64,000 nucleotides of DNA from Streptomyces virginiae (GTDB lineage: Bacteria; Actinomycetota; Actinomycetes; Streptomycetales; Streptomycetaceae). The stretch spans positions 248,001 through 312,000 of the forward strand of contig NZ_JOAK01000006.1 in NCBI RefSeq assembly GCF_000720455.1, read 5' to 3'. The notes under the pieces are model-generated. The model did no database searches, had not been told where the DNA came from, and worked only from the letters and a program-made list of their open reading frames with translations. Positions 1 to 7,352 of the stretch are shown here, one piece after another. Both the position numbers and the translations under genes were made by a program. Each line of letters begins with the position of its first letter. Within the stretch, counting starts at the first letter, position 1.

Positions 1-342
1 GAGGCCTTCCTCGCCGCCACCCGTGGCGGGCATTTCGACGACCTCGTCTCGCTGCTCCACCCCGACGTGGTGCTCCGGGCCGACAAGGCCGTCGGCCCCA
101 CCCCCCGCCCCCTCGTGGTCACCGGGGCGGTCCCCGTCGCCACGGGCGCGATGGCCGCCATGCAGCGGGCGCGGGCCACGCAGCCCGCGCTGGTGGGCGG
201 CACGGTCGGCCTCGCGATGGCCCCGCTGGGACGGCTGTTCCTCGTCCTCCGGTTCACGATCGAGGACGGCCTGATCACCGAGATCGACGTCGTGGCGGAA
301 CCGGAGCGCCTCGCCGAGCTGGAACTGGCAGTGCTCGACTGA
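1..342 (+). CDS. C-terminal part of an ECF41/SigJ-type sigma factor (5' end outside window)
   Basis: Only the last 113 residues are present; the frame is open at base 1 and ends with TGA at 340-342. What is visible is the SnoaL-like (NTF2-fold) C-terminal extension that characterises ECF41/SigJ-type sigma factors: an opening FLAATRGGHFDDLVSLLHPD helix followed by 'DVVLRADKA', then 'GRLFLVLRFTIEDGLITEID'. In this group the SnoaL-like domain contacts the sigma core and tunes its activity instead of a separate anti-sigma factor. The sigma2 and sigma4 regions lie upstream of the window, so the assignment rests on the C-terminal domain alone. A free-standing SnoaL-like/NTF2 protein is the alternative, although the high similarity in layout to sigma-factor tails makes that less likely. 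Confidence 0.75.
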   Translation, partial: EAFLAATRGGHFDDLVSLLHPDVVLRADKAVGPTPRPLVVTGAVPVATGAMAAMQRARATQPALVGGTVGLAMAPLGRLFLVLRFTIEDGLITEIDVVAEPERLAELELAVLD

Positions 343-423
343 GTCCGCCCCCGAAGCGGTTGTAGCGATTCCGTGCCGGGGCCGCACCTTATGGGCCCGG
401 CACGGCGCTCCCATACTGGCGCC

Positions 424-654
424 GTGACCGACTTCGTCAAGCACCTGCCCGGGGCGTCCGTACCCGAGGGCGCGGTCCGCTTCTGGGACGTCGACGACGC
501 CCGGCGCTGGCTGCGCGTGCGGGTCCCGGCCGCCTTCGCACCCGTACGGGAGCGGGACCGGGAGCGCGAGGAGTCGCGCGGCTCCGACACCGCGGCGGCC
601 GGCTGCGGCGGCGGCTGTGGTGGAGGCTGCGGCGGTTGCGGAGGCTGCGGCTGA
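424..654 (+). CDS. Small protein with a Cys/Gly-repeat C-terminal tail
   Basis: A 76-residue protein read from a GTG start at 424; the same frame runs open further upstream to an ATG at 373, but GTG 424 fits the typical start region of short Streptomyces proteins better. The N-terminal 50 residues are an ordinary mixed-charge sequence (PEGAVRFWDVDDARRWLRVR) and a basic/acidic patch (RERDREREE). The last 17 residues are only Gly and Cys, with five cysteines spaced by two or three glycines. I do not recognise the family. Comparable Cys/Gly tails end some actinobacterial membrane proteins (for example TIGR04222 proteins), but this one has no membrane segment. Metal binding, disulfide or precursor-peptide roles are possible but unproven. 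Confidence 0.55.
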   Translation: MTDFVKHLPGASVPEGAVRFWDVDDARRWLRVRVPAAFAPVRERDREREESRGSDTAAAGCGGGCGGGCGGCGGCG

Positions 655-1232
655 CGGGCGCGCCCCCAGGGGCCGGCAGGATCCGAAGGACACGCCCTGG
701 AGCCTGCCTTTCGGAAGTGCGGTGCGCATGGTGCTGCATGCAGGATCGAAATCCTGCGGCAGCATCCCTCGCCCCGCAGCGGCTGATCAAGCGGATCCGA
801 TGTCGTCGAAGTGCGACTTGGTCACGTGTCCTGCGCGGTGGCCCGCGACAGCTTCGTCCGACCGTCCACTGGATCGGATCAGCCCTCGGCGCCGGGTTCG
901 CCGACGGGGGCGCGCATCGTACGGCCAGGCTGTCGAAGCAGCCCTTACTCTGCTCCTGGCGCGGTGGGAGACGGAATGTCACCGTCCGCCTGGCTTTGGC
1001 GGCGATCGCGGCGCCCAGGCCGGGCGGGCTCGCGCGTCGCCGGACCTGCTGCCCGGCCTGCGGACGCCGGCGGGGCAGTATCCGGGCTGGACTCTGCCGA
1101 CTGCCACTGCCGACGGCCCGCTTCCTCGGCCTCGGTGGCCGCGCTACGGCGGCGACGCGCTCCCTCTCCGGCTCTTGTTAAGTTGCCTTGTCGAGAGCCG
1201 GAGGAACGGCGCCGGATGACGGGGAGACAGGC
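655..1232. other. Gene-poor interval with one strong hairpin
   Basis: 578 bases without a convincing gene. All long open frames here are G/C-rich frames with poor protein-like composition and no ribosome binding site. The only clear structure is an imperfect hairpin at 732..764: TGCTGC (732-737), a two-base bulge, GCAGGAT (740-746), a CGAA loop, ATCCTGC (751-757), a one-base bulge, and GCAGCA (759-764). It could terminate transcripts from 424..654. Confidence 0.5.
732..764 (+). terminator. Hairpin downstream of the Cys/Gly-tail gene
   Basis: Thirteen paired bases in two blocks around a CGAA loop, with one small asymmetric bulge on each side. There is no U tract, as is common in Streptomyces. 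It sits 78 bases past the stop at 654. Confidence 0.45.
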
Positions 1233-1352
1233 ATGGGAAACGCGGTCGAGAAGCGCAGCAGGACCTCCACCACCGCCGCGGGCGCCGACGCCGAGAACGG
1301 CACCGCCCACTGCTCCGTCCGCGGGTTCTGCTGCGAGCGGCGGACCGCCTGA
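1233..1352 (+). CDS. 39-residue ORF translationally coupled to the next gene
   Basis: ATG at 1233 follows a strong ribosome binding site (GGGGAGAC, ending about five bases upstream). The peptide is 39 residues, with a basic start (MGNAVEKRSR), an Ala/Thr-rich middle and a Cys-containing end (HCSVRGFCCERRTA). Its TGA stop at 1350-1352 overlaps the ATG of the next gene at 1352 (TGATG), the classic arrangement of translational coupling. I do not recognise the peptide. It may be a genuine small protein or a leader whose translation delivers ribosomes to the downstream gene. Confidence 0.5.
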   Translation: MGNAVEKRSRTSTTAAGADAENGTAHCSVRGFCCERRTA

Positions 1353-1816
1353 TGTGGGCGTCGATCGTCGCCGTCCTCGGCACCCTCGCCGGAGCCCTGA
1401 CCGCCGGGCTCCTCCAGCACCGCTCGGCCCGCACCGCGCGGGCCGAGCAGCGCGCCGACGGCCACCGTCAGGACCAGCTTGCCGCCGTCACCGAGTTCGC
1501 GGCCGCGCTGGACGCACACCGGTCGGCCATGTTCCACCGCGAGCGCCTCACCCTGGCCGGGGCCGGATCCGACCCGGAGCTGGAGGCGCAGACGCGGTCC
1601 CACGACACCCGCGCCGCGATCACCGCGCCCCACATCCGCCTGCAGATTCTGGTCCCCGAACTGGCCGTCCCCGCCCAGCAAGCCGCAGACGCCACCTACG
1701 CGCTGCGCAGGGCGACCGACCGGGCCGACCTGGACGACCGGCGGCACGCCGCCAAGGAAGCCGCCGCCGCCTTCATCGCCGCGGCCGCCACACTGCTCGG
1801 CCCCCACGGTCGCTGA
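1352..1816 (+). CDS. Small membrane-anchored coiled-coil protein (KilB-like)
   Basis: 154 residues. One N-terminal transmembrane segment (about residues 2-21, WASIVAVLGTLAGALTAGLL) is followed by a long Ala/Arg/Glu-rich helical region with heptad character, so the protein is probably a single-pass membrane protein with a cytoplasmic helical tail. It resembles a widespread set of short Streptomyces proteins sometimes annotated 'kilB-like' after a plasmid gene; that name does not establish a function. Start chosen because its ATG overlaps the stop of the preceding small ORF (TGATG). A perfect hairpin follows the stop at 1816. Confidence 0.7.
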   Translation: MWASIVAVLGTLAGALTAGLLQHRSARTARAEQRADGHRQDQLAAVTEFAAALDAHRSAMFHRERLTLAGAGSDPELEAQTRSHDTRAAITAPHIRLQILVPELAVPAQQAADATYALRRATDRADLDDRRHAAKEAAAAFIAAAATLLGPHGR

Positions 1817-1818
1817 CA

Positions 1819-1849
1819 AGAGCCGGTGCCTGCAGCAGGCACCGGCTCT
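1819..1849. terminator. Perfect hairpin between convergent genes
   Basis: Arms AGAGCCGGTGCCTGC (1819-1833) and its complement (1835-1849). Realistic pairing leaves about 13 bp and a five-base loop. It lies three bases after the + strand gene and 40 bases from the end of the - strand gene, so it can serve both directions. Confidence 0.8.
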
Positions 1850-1888
1850 GCGGGCGTGGTCAGCCACCGCCGGGCCTGGTCGGCGCGG

Positions 1889-2572
1889 TCAGACAGCGAC
1901 GAGCCCGTCCGCGAGGAACTCCTCGACGAGCTTCCGTGCCCGACGGTCGAAATCGGCGTACTGCGCCTCCCGCTCGGCGCCGGCGACCGCTTCGCCGACC
2001 AGCAGGTTGCCCTCGGCGTCGACGCGCTGCGGTCGCTCCTCCGCGTCCAGGAGCAGGCCCACGGCGGAGCGGGAGAAGCCGCAGTAGTAGGCGATGCCGT
2101 CGCTCAGGTTGGCCTCGAGGACGGACTGCATCGACTCCGCGACGGGGTCGTCGGCGGTGGCGCCGGCCAGCGCCAGCCACAGGATGCGCTTGCCCGCCAG
2201 GCGGGGCTTGCTGCGGCCGTAGGCGAACCCGTAGTTCCATACGCGGTCGATCCATCCCTTGAGGACGGCGGGCACGCTCTGCCAGTACACCGGGAAAACG
2301 GCGACGACGACATCGGCGTCGAGGATCCGCCGCATGTGGCGGTGTGTCTCGTCCGAGTACGTCTTCTCCCGGTTGCCCCAGTCCGGCTGGTCCTCCACGT
2401 TCATCCGCGGGTCGAACCCCTCGGCGTGCAGGTCGAGCAGGTCGACGCGGTATCCGGCGGCCTCGAGCTGGGCAGCGGCGCGACGGGCGGTGTGAGCGGT
2501 GAGGGAATCGCTGCGGTGGTGCGCGACGACGACAAGGGCTGTCCTGGTGTCACTGCTGTGCTGCGGCGGCAC
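1889..2572 (-). CDS. NAD(P)H:quinone/FMN oxidoreductase, flavodoxin fold
   Basis: 227 residues from a GTG at 2572, preceded at ideal distance by GGGAG; the open frame extends to 2659 but no comparable ribosome binding site is seen there. The flavodoxin-like fold of the MdaB/KefF/NQO group is clear: ALVVVAHHRSDSLTAH at the FMN phosphate-binding loop, the 'DLHAEGFDP' strand, 'ADVVVAVFPVYWQSVPAVLKGWIDRVW' (core FMN/NADPH site) and 'FAYG.....LAGKRILWLALAGA'. The family reduces quinones or flavin-like electrophiles with NAD(P)H in the cytoplasm. It is divergent from an AraC-type regulator across a dyad-rich interval, so redox- or quinone-responsive control by that neighbour is a reasonable inference. 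Confidence 0.88.
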   Translation of the reverse strand: MPPQHSSDTRTALVVVAHHRSDSLTAHTARRAAAQLEAAGYRVDLLDLHAEGFDPRMNVEDQPDWGNREKTYSDETHRHMRRILDADVVVAVFPVYWQSVPAVLKGWIDRVWNYGFAYGRSKPRLAGKRILWLALAGATADDPVAESMQSVLEANLSDGIAYYCGFSRSAVGLLLDAEERPQRVDAEGNLLVGEAVAGAEREAQYADFDRRARKLVEEFLADGLVAV

Positions 2573-2625
2573 GGTGTCTCCCGAGGGCTCGATCTGTGCA
2601 GTGGGTCCAGTACAACCGCGGCGCC

Positions 2626-2676
2626 GTAGATGATCCATGGGTGAAAATCTCCACGACATAGGAGATCGTCTACGAT
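2626..2676. promoter_or_regulatory. Nested dyads and -10-like box in divergent promoter region
   Basis: GTAGATGATC (2626-2635) is the near-perfect complement of GATCGTCTAC (2664-2673, 9 of 10). Inside it, ATCTCC (2647-2652) pairs with GGAGAT (2661-2666). A -10-like TACGAT lies at 2671-2676, seven bases before the AraC-gene GTG, which suggests a leaderless or near-leaderless transcript. Operator function is inferred from position. Confidence 0.5.
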
Positions 2677-2682
2677 TGCGCT

Positions 2683-3612
2683 GTGGATCCTCTGAGTTGC
2701 CTGCTGAGCGGCATCCGGGCCGAGGGCTCGGTCGTCAGCCACGCCGTCCTGACGGCGCCCTGGAGCATCACCTTCGCCGACGCCGCTCCGCTCACCATGG
2801 TCAGCGTGCTGCGCGGGGGCGGCACGCTGCTGCTGTCCGACGGCACCGAGCGGGCGATCGGGGCCGGCGACACGGCCATCGTCCGGGGCCCCGCACGGTT
2901 CCGCCTCGCGGACGAGCCGGCCACGGTCCACCGCCCCCACACCGCGTACGAGATCAACTGCTTCACCGCGGACGCCGCGTGCACCGGCGAGGAACTCGAC
3001 GGCATCCACTGGGGCACCTGCCCGGAGGGAGCGACCGCGCTGATCGTGGGCGCCTACCGCGCCTCGGGACACCGCCACGAACGGCTCCTGCGCGCCCTGC
3101 CGCCCGTCCTGGTCATCTCCGAGGACGCCGAGGTCTGCGCCTGGCTGGAGAACGCCGCCGCCGACGCCGCCCGTCTCTCAGCCGGTTCGCAGGCGCTGAT
3201 GGACCGGCTCCTCGACTGGGCGCTGGTCTGCACGCTGCGCACCTGGTTCGACCGGGCGGGCGCCGACGCGCCCGGCTGGTACCGCGGCCTCGCCGACCCG
3301 GTCCTCGCCCCCGCCCTGCACGCGTTCCACGGGCGGCCCGCCGAGAGCTGGACGGTCGCGTCGCTGGCCGCTCAAGCGGGCGTCTCCCGCGCCCTGTTCG
3401 CCCGGCGCTTCACCGAGCTGATGGGGCGCCCGCCCCTGACCTACCTCACCGAGTGCCGCATGGACGACGCCGAGGCACTCCTGGCCGACACCGACCTCAG
3501 CATCGGCCAGATCGCCAAGACCGTCGGCTACGCCGACGCCTTCGGCTTCAGCGCCGCCTTCAAACGCCACAAGGGCCTGAGCCCCAGCACGTTCCGCACC
3601 ACGGCGGCCTGA
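2683..3612 (+). CDS. AraC-family transcriptional regulator with cupin sensor domain
   Basis: 309 residues from GTG 2683. Residues about 1-200 form a cupin-type ligand-binding domain of the kind found in AraC regulators near oxidoreductases (SHAVLTAPWSITF, 'GGGTLLLSDGTERAIGAGDTAIVRGPARFRLADE'). The C-terminal third carries the two HTH motifs: 'WTVASLAAQAGVSRALFARRFTELMG' and 'SIGQIAKTVGYADAFGFSAAFKRHKGLSPSTFR'. It is expected to activate or repress the divergent oxidoreductase in response to a small molecule. The start is seven bases after a -10-like hexamer, and no ribosome binding site is visible. Confidence 0.9.
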   Translation: MDPLSCLLSGIRAEGSVVSHAVLTAPWSITFADAAPLTMVSVLRGGGTLLLSDGTERAIGAGDTAIVRGPARFRLADEPATVHRPHTAYEINCFTADAACTGEELDGIHWGTCPEGATALIVGAYRASGHRHERLLRALPPVLVISEDAEVCAWLENAAADAARLSAGSQALMDRLLDWALVCTLRTWFDRAGADAPGWYRGLADPVLAPALHAFHGRPAESWTVASLAAQAGVSRALFARRFTELMGRPPLTYLTECRMDDAEALLADTDLSIGQIAKTVGYADAFGFSAAFKRHKGLSPSTFRTTAA

Positions 3613-3837
3613 GTCACGGCACGCCTTGCATGGACCAGCGGGGTGCAGCAGGGCGGCCGGCGGTTGAGGCAAGCGAGACGGCTGTCGCCATCCGCTCAGG
3701 GGCCGGTGTTCGCTCGGTGGCGGTCACGAGAGGCCCGGCGAGCGCTGCGCAGCGCAGAACCGGGCGGCTTGCGCGAGCCTGAGTGGATCCGGGGTGGGCA
3801 GGGACGGGGCCACGCACTCGGGATCGGTGCCCGTGCG

Positions 3838-4356
3838 GATGGGTACGGCACCTGGGAACGGATCCTTGCGGCCGTCCAGCCAGCGACGGACGGAAGCGAC
3901 GACGTCGACCGGACCGTATCGGCGGACCCCACCGTCTGCCGGGCCCACCAGCATGCCGCCCGAGCCGGGAAGAGGAGACTCCAGGCCGGGCCGATCCCGA
4001 CGAACCCGCCCTCGGGCGCTCCCGAGACGGCCTGAGCACGAAGGTCCACCTCGCCGGCGACACCGTGCACGACCACTGGCCTTCGCGCCAGCGCAGGCCG
4101 GGCGGGCGACGCCCCGGCCTTCAAACCGTCATGGCCGCGATCCGTGTGCCGCGATGCGGGCCCGGAAGACCGAGAACCCGCCCCCGGTACCGTGCTCGCG
4201 GACCGCGCGTACTCATCCCGCGCCATCCGAATTCCCCTCCGTCGACGGGGAATCCCCGCTGACATCCCCCAGCCGTCCGACCAGATCGGCCATCGTCTGC
4301 GGCGAGGCCGCGCCGGAGGCCGGCCGCCCGTCTTCGACGCCGGCACTGCCAGGGAG
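3838..4356 (+). pseudogene. Remnant of an IS5-family transposase, two frameshifts
   Basis: Three consecutive pieces of an IS5-type DDE transposase can be read by changing frame. Piece one, near 3838-4033, has DGYGTWERILAAVQ and the segment ending in RAHQHAARAGKRR, where intact relatives carry the first catalytic Asp. Piece two, near 4033-4150, has GLSTKVHLAGD and IRVPR. Piece three, near 4185-4356, has VLADRAYSSRAIRIPLRRRGI and RAGGRPPVFD. About 70 N-terminal residues and the C-terminal part with the catalytic Glu region are missing, so it is not active. No intact terminal inverted repeats were found. It marks an old insertion between the AraC gene and the Nudix gene. Confidence 0.75.
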
Positions 4357-4634
4357 CGAGTAGGAGATGCGCTTCCATGGATCCCGCCTCACCTTCACCG
4401 TGTCGTCGGGCGGCTGGGCCAAGTCTCCGGCCGCGGCCTCGCCGCCTTCCCCTCCCGGGAGGACGCCCTCCGCGCTGCCCGAGATCGGCGACATGACCGA
4501 CTGGACCCGCAGCCCGAGGGAGTCCGCGCCGACCCTTCCTTCCTCGTCCGACCTCCTGGTGCAGGTGCTCTCGGGACGCTCTCCCCGGGACGCCGGGAAG
4601 CGGCGTTGTCGGTGGGCTCTGCCAGGGTGGCGTC

Positions 4635-5138
4635 GTGAATGAACTGGTGGAGCGTGTCGACGATCAAGATCGTGTGCTGGGGGTGGTGGTCAGTCGTCGG
4701 CAGGCCGTCCGGGAGGGGTGGCTGCACCGGATCGCCGTGACGGTGTGTCGCGACGAGAGTGGGCGGATCCTCGTCCACCGACGGTCGGAGCAGTTGTCGC
4801 GCTCCCCCGGGCTCTACGAGGTCCAGGTCGGTGGCGCCGCGAATGTCGGTGAGTCCTATGAGCAGGCCGCTGCGCGGGAGCTGGCAGAAGAGCTGGGCAT
4901 TCGTGTGCTGCCGCGCTTGCTGTTCACGTTCCTCAACCGCAGCGGATTGAGCCCTCACTGGCTCGGTGTGCACGAAGCCGTGGTGCCGGATGCCGTTGTC
5001 CCCGATCCCGATGAGATCGCCTGGCACGGCTGGCTGACCGAGCTGGAGCTGCGGTCGGCCCTGCTGGAGTGGTGCTTCACCCCAGACAGTCACGAAGCCT
5101 TCAGCCGGTATCTCACGTTCCGGACCACGCAATCCTGA
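4635..5138 (+). CDS. Nudix hydrolase
   Basis: 167 residues from GTG 4635. A complete Nudix box is visible at residues 67-89: G67, E73, R81-E82, E85-E86, G88 (GAANVGESY...RELAEELGI), the metal- and pyrophosphate-binding helix of the superfamily. The N-terminal layout (LVERVDDQDRVLGVVVSRRQAV, then HRIAVTVCRDESGRILVHRR) is that of the YfcD/isopentenyl-diphosphate-isomerase-like branch. Substrate cannot be read from sequence; these enzymes cleave nucleoside diphosphates linked to another moiety. It stands alone, between two transposon remnants and just upstream of a histidine phosphatase. Confidence 0.9.
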   Translation: MNELVERVDDQDRVLGVVVSRRQAVREGWLHRIAVTVCRDESGRILVHRRSEQLSRSPGLYEVQVGGAANVGESYEQAAARELAEELGIRVLPRLLFTFLNRSGLSPHWLGVHEAVVPDAVVPDPDEIAWHGWLTELELRSALLEWCFTPDSHEAFSRYLTFRTTQS

Positions 5139-5269
5139 CCCTTGCCCGCCTTTACTTGCAACAAGTGAGCGGCCCAGAGACTCCCTGGTCAGGGTGCCGG
5201 GTTGACGACAACTAGTGCCGTATCAGGCAACGTTCGCCCTGTGTTCGGGGTGCGATATGGTCCTCAGCC

Positions 5270-5839
5270 ATGGGCGAACTGGTGTTGATCAGGCACGGCG
5301 AGACCGCATGGAGCCGGACCGGCCAGCACGCTGGCCGCACCGACCTGCCGCTGACCGCGGCGGGGGAGGACGCGGCGCGTGCGCTCGCACCTCGGTTGGC
5401 CGAACGGGAGTTCGCCGCCGTCTACAGCAGCCCGCTGACTCGCGCCGTGCGGACCGCCGAACTGGCGGGGTTGAGCGGCGCGGAGCCCGACACCGACCTG
5501 ATCGAGTGGGACTACGGTCGCTACGAGGGGCTGACCGCCGAGCAAATCCAGGAGCTCAAGCCCGGCTGGGAGCTGTGGCGCGACGGCGTCGACGCCGGCG
5601 AGGACCTCGGGCACGTGACGGTGCGGGTCGACGCCTTCCTCGGCCGGGTCCGGCCGCTGCTGGACAAGGGCGACGTGGCCGTCGTTGCGCACGGCCACCT
5701 GTCACGCATACTCACCGCGCGCTGGCTCGGGCTCGACGCGTCGGCCGCGCGGCAGTTCGGGCACCCGCATCCGGGGACGATCAACACGCTGGGGTACGAG
5801 CACAAGCTGCCAGTCGTGCTGGGGTGGAACGTGCCGTAA
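5270..5839 (+). CDS. Histidine phosphatase (phosphoglycerate-mutase-like)
   Basis: 189 residues, ATG at 5270. The catalytic RHGE motif is at residues 8-11 (LVLIRHGETAWSR), followed by the expected 'YSSPLTRAVRTAE' helix and the second histidine in 'VAVVAHGHLSRIL'. 'DYGRYEGLT' is also typical. Members dephosphorylate sugar phosphates, alpha-ribazole phosphate or similar; substrate is undetermined. The sequence about 56 bases upstream of the start (near 5212) resembles the outer end of the IS630 remnant at 5874, so the gene appears to sit between two copies of an IS end. Confidence 0.9.
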   Translation: MGELVLIRHGETAWSRTGQHAGRTDLPLTAAGEDAARALAPRLAEREFAAVYSSPLTRAVRTAELAGLSGAEPDTDLIEWDYGRYEGLTAEQIQELKPGWELWRDGVDAGEDLGHVTVRVDAFLGRVRPLLDKGDVAVVAHGHLSRILTARWLGLDASAARQFGHPHPGTINTLGYEHKLPVVLGWNVP

Positions 5840-5885
5840 TGGCGGCTGTCCCTATCCCGTTCAAGATGTAGCTACTGCCGTGCTT

Positions 5886-6215
5886 TTAGGCGGTGTTGGC
5901 CCTGTCGACGACGGAGCGTAGGCGCCGGTCGTCGGCGTGGCGATTTCGCCAGATGATGTAGCGGCGGATCATGCTGCCCTGTTCCTTGTGGTCGGCGTGG
6001 TCGGTGCCGTCGAGGGTGAAGTAGCGCAGGGCGGTGAACTGGGCTTCTACGCGGTTGAGCCAGGAGCCGTTTCTTCATCGGCTTGATGTGGCCGTGGAGC
6101 TTGTCCTTGGCCAGGTCCAGGGCGGCGAACAGGTGCCGTACTCCGCCGTAGCGGTCGTAGGTCGCCCGCCGCCTGCGGCGGGGTTCGCGGTCGGGGTCCT
6201 TTCCGCAGACAGCTG
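5886..6215 (-). pseudogene. IS630-family transposase remnant with internal deletion
   Basis: On the minus strand two pieces of a Streptomyces IS630-type transposase are joined. The upstream piece, near 6215-6070, reads RATYDRYGGVRHLFAALDLA followed by KDKLHGHIKP. The downstream piece, near 6069-5886, reads SWLNRVEAQFTALRYFTLDG, then HADHKEQGSMIRRY and ends RSVVDRANTA with a TAA stop. Roughly 50-60 residues that normally separate them, including the second catalytic Asp, are missing and the junction changes frame. The N-terminal third is absent too. Sequence after the stop (TAAAAGCACGGCAGTAG, reading outward) looks like the original element end near 5872. Confidence 0.8.
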
Positions 6216-6405
6216 ATCGCCGGTGCGGCCCTGCGTGAGGATTCCGGATCGGCCGCCGACACGACGCCCGCGACCGGGCGCGATGGTCCACGGCCCGGGA
6301 TCGTCGTCCCTGCCCACGGGACCGGGCAGGCCGAAATCCCGTGGAGCCCAGCTGCGTCGCGTGAAATGATCTTCGGCGAATGATGACGAACGGGAAGGCT
6401 GAAAC

Positions 6406-7209
6406 GTGTACGTACCGCCATCTGCACGGGCTCTCGATGATGACGAGCGTGAGCTCGTGGAGCTGGCGCGCCGCACCATCGACGCGCATACCGACGCCGG
6501 GCCCGACGAAGACGGCGTCCACACGATGGGCGCCGCGGTCATGGCCGCCGACTACCGGATGTTCGCCGGCGTGAACCTCTACCACTTCACCGGCGGACCC
6601 TGCGCCGAACTCGTGGCTCTGGGAGCCGCACGAGCCCAGGGCGCCCGCCAGATGCGCTGCATCGTTGCCGTGGGAAACCACGGGCGCGGCATCATCGGCC
6701 CGTGCGGGCGCGACAGGCAGGTCTTCGTGGACTACTACCCCACCATGCGCGTCATCGTGCCCACGCCGGCGGGGCCGAGGTCCGTTCTCGCCGCCGACCT
6801 GATGCCGCTGACGCAGCGATGGACCCCGGAAGGCATGAGCAGTCTCGACCCGTCGCTCTACCAGGACCCCGAGACGGCCGGTCCCCCGATCATCCGCTTC
6901 AACCCCCGCTACCTGGAAGGCGTCCGCTCCGGCGCCAAGACCAAAACCACCCGCTTCCGGGACCCGGCCCGGCTCGGGCCGGCACGGCTGGTGTTCGAAA
7001 GCGATCCCGAAGTCGTCCTGCCGGCAGAGGTGACCGGCGTCAGGCACTGCCTGGTCAGCGAACTCACCGACCAGGACGCCCAGGCCGAGGGGCTGACGAC
7101 CGCTGCCGAACTCCGTGAAGGTCTCAAGGGCCACTACCCGGATCTGTCGGGAACCGACGAAGTCGACGTAGTCACCTTCCAGATCAACGACACGACGGGC
7201 GCCGCCTGA
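6406..7209 (+). CDS. Blasticidin-S-deaminase-like domain fused to ASCH domain (predicted nucleoside-modifying enzyme)
   Basis: 267 residues from GTG 6406. Residues about 10-140 match the blasticidin-S/cytidine deaminase fold closely: NLYHFTGGPCAELVALGAA with zinc ligand C66 and catalytic E68, then GPCGRDRQVFVDYYP with C100. The usual second Cys of the PCxxC motif is Asp103. Residues about 160-262 are an ASCH domain (IIRFNPRYLEGVRSGAKTKT ... ELTDQDAQAEGLTTAAEL ... DEVDVVTFQI). In the E. coli ASCH protein YqfB, an N4-acetylcytidine amidohydrolase, the triad is Lys21-Thr24-Glu74; by my alignment these correspond to K178, T181 and E228, all present. Inference: one chain could deacetylate an N4-modified cytidine and then deaminate it. 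Alternatives are drug inactivation or RNA binding by ASCH. The ribosome binding site is weak. Confidence 0.85.
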   Translation: MYVPPSARALDDDERELVELARRTIDAHTDAGPDEDGVHTMGAAVMAADYRMFAGVNLYHFTGGPCAELVALGAARAQGARQMRCIVAVGNHGRGIIGPCGRDRQVFVDYYPTMRVIVPTPAGPRSVLAADLMPLTQRWTPEGMSSLDPSLYQDPETAGPPIIRFNPRYLEGVRSGAKTKTTRFRDPARLGPARLVFESDPEVVLPAEVTGVRHCLVSELTDQDAQAEGLTTAAELREGLKGHYPDLSGTDEVDVVTFQINDTTGAA

Positions 7210-7318
7210 ACCGCGGGGGCACCGGCGGCCGCGGACGCCGGTGACGACTTCGGCTGGACCGTCCGGTCGACTCCACCGTAGTCCGCGCCCACCGGCAATC
7301 CTCCGGAGCACGGTCCTG

Positions 7319-7352
7319 GGGGGTGTCCGACCCTGATCCGCCGGACACCCCC
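7319..7352. terminator. Bidirectional hairpin between convergent genes
   Basis: GGGGGTGTCCG (7319-7329) and CGGACACCCCC (7342-7352), 11 bp with a 12-base loop. The right arm overlaps the stop codon of the - strand gntR gene; the + strand deaminase ends 110 bases before it. Confidence 0.75.

Noticed and set aside
740..757. Possible tRNA T-arm (GCAGGAT-CGAA-ATCCTGC)
   Set aside because: The loop is too short or shifted for a T-loop, and no acceptor, anticodon or D-arm can be drawn around it. It is a plain hairpin.
811..2262. A 483-codon frame on the + strand crossing two genes
   Set aside because: Pro/Arg-rich shadow overlapping the coupled small genes and the oxidoreductase.
4367..4642. A 91-codon + strand frame after the IS5 remnant
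   Set aside because: Pro/Ser-rich, overlaps the Nudix start region, no recognised family; more likely degraded sequence.
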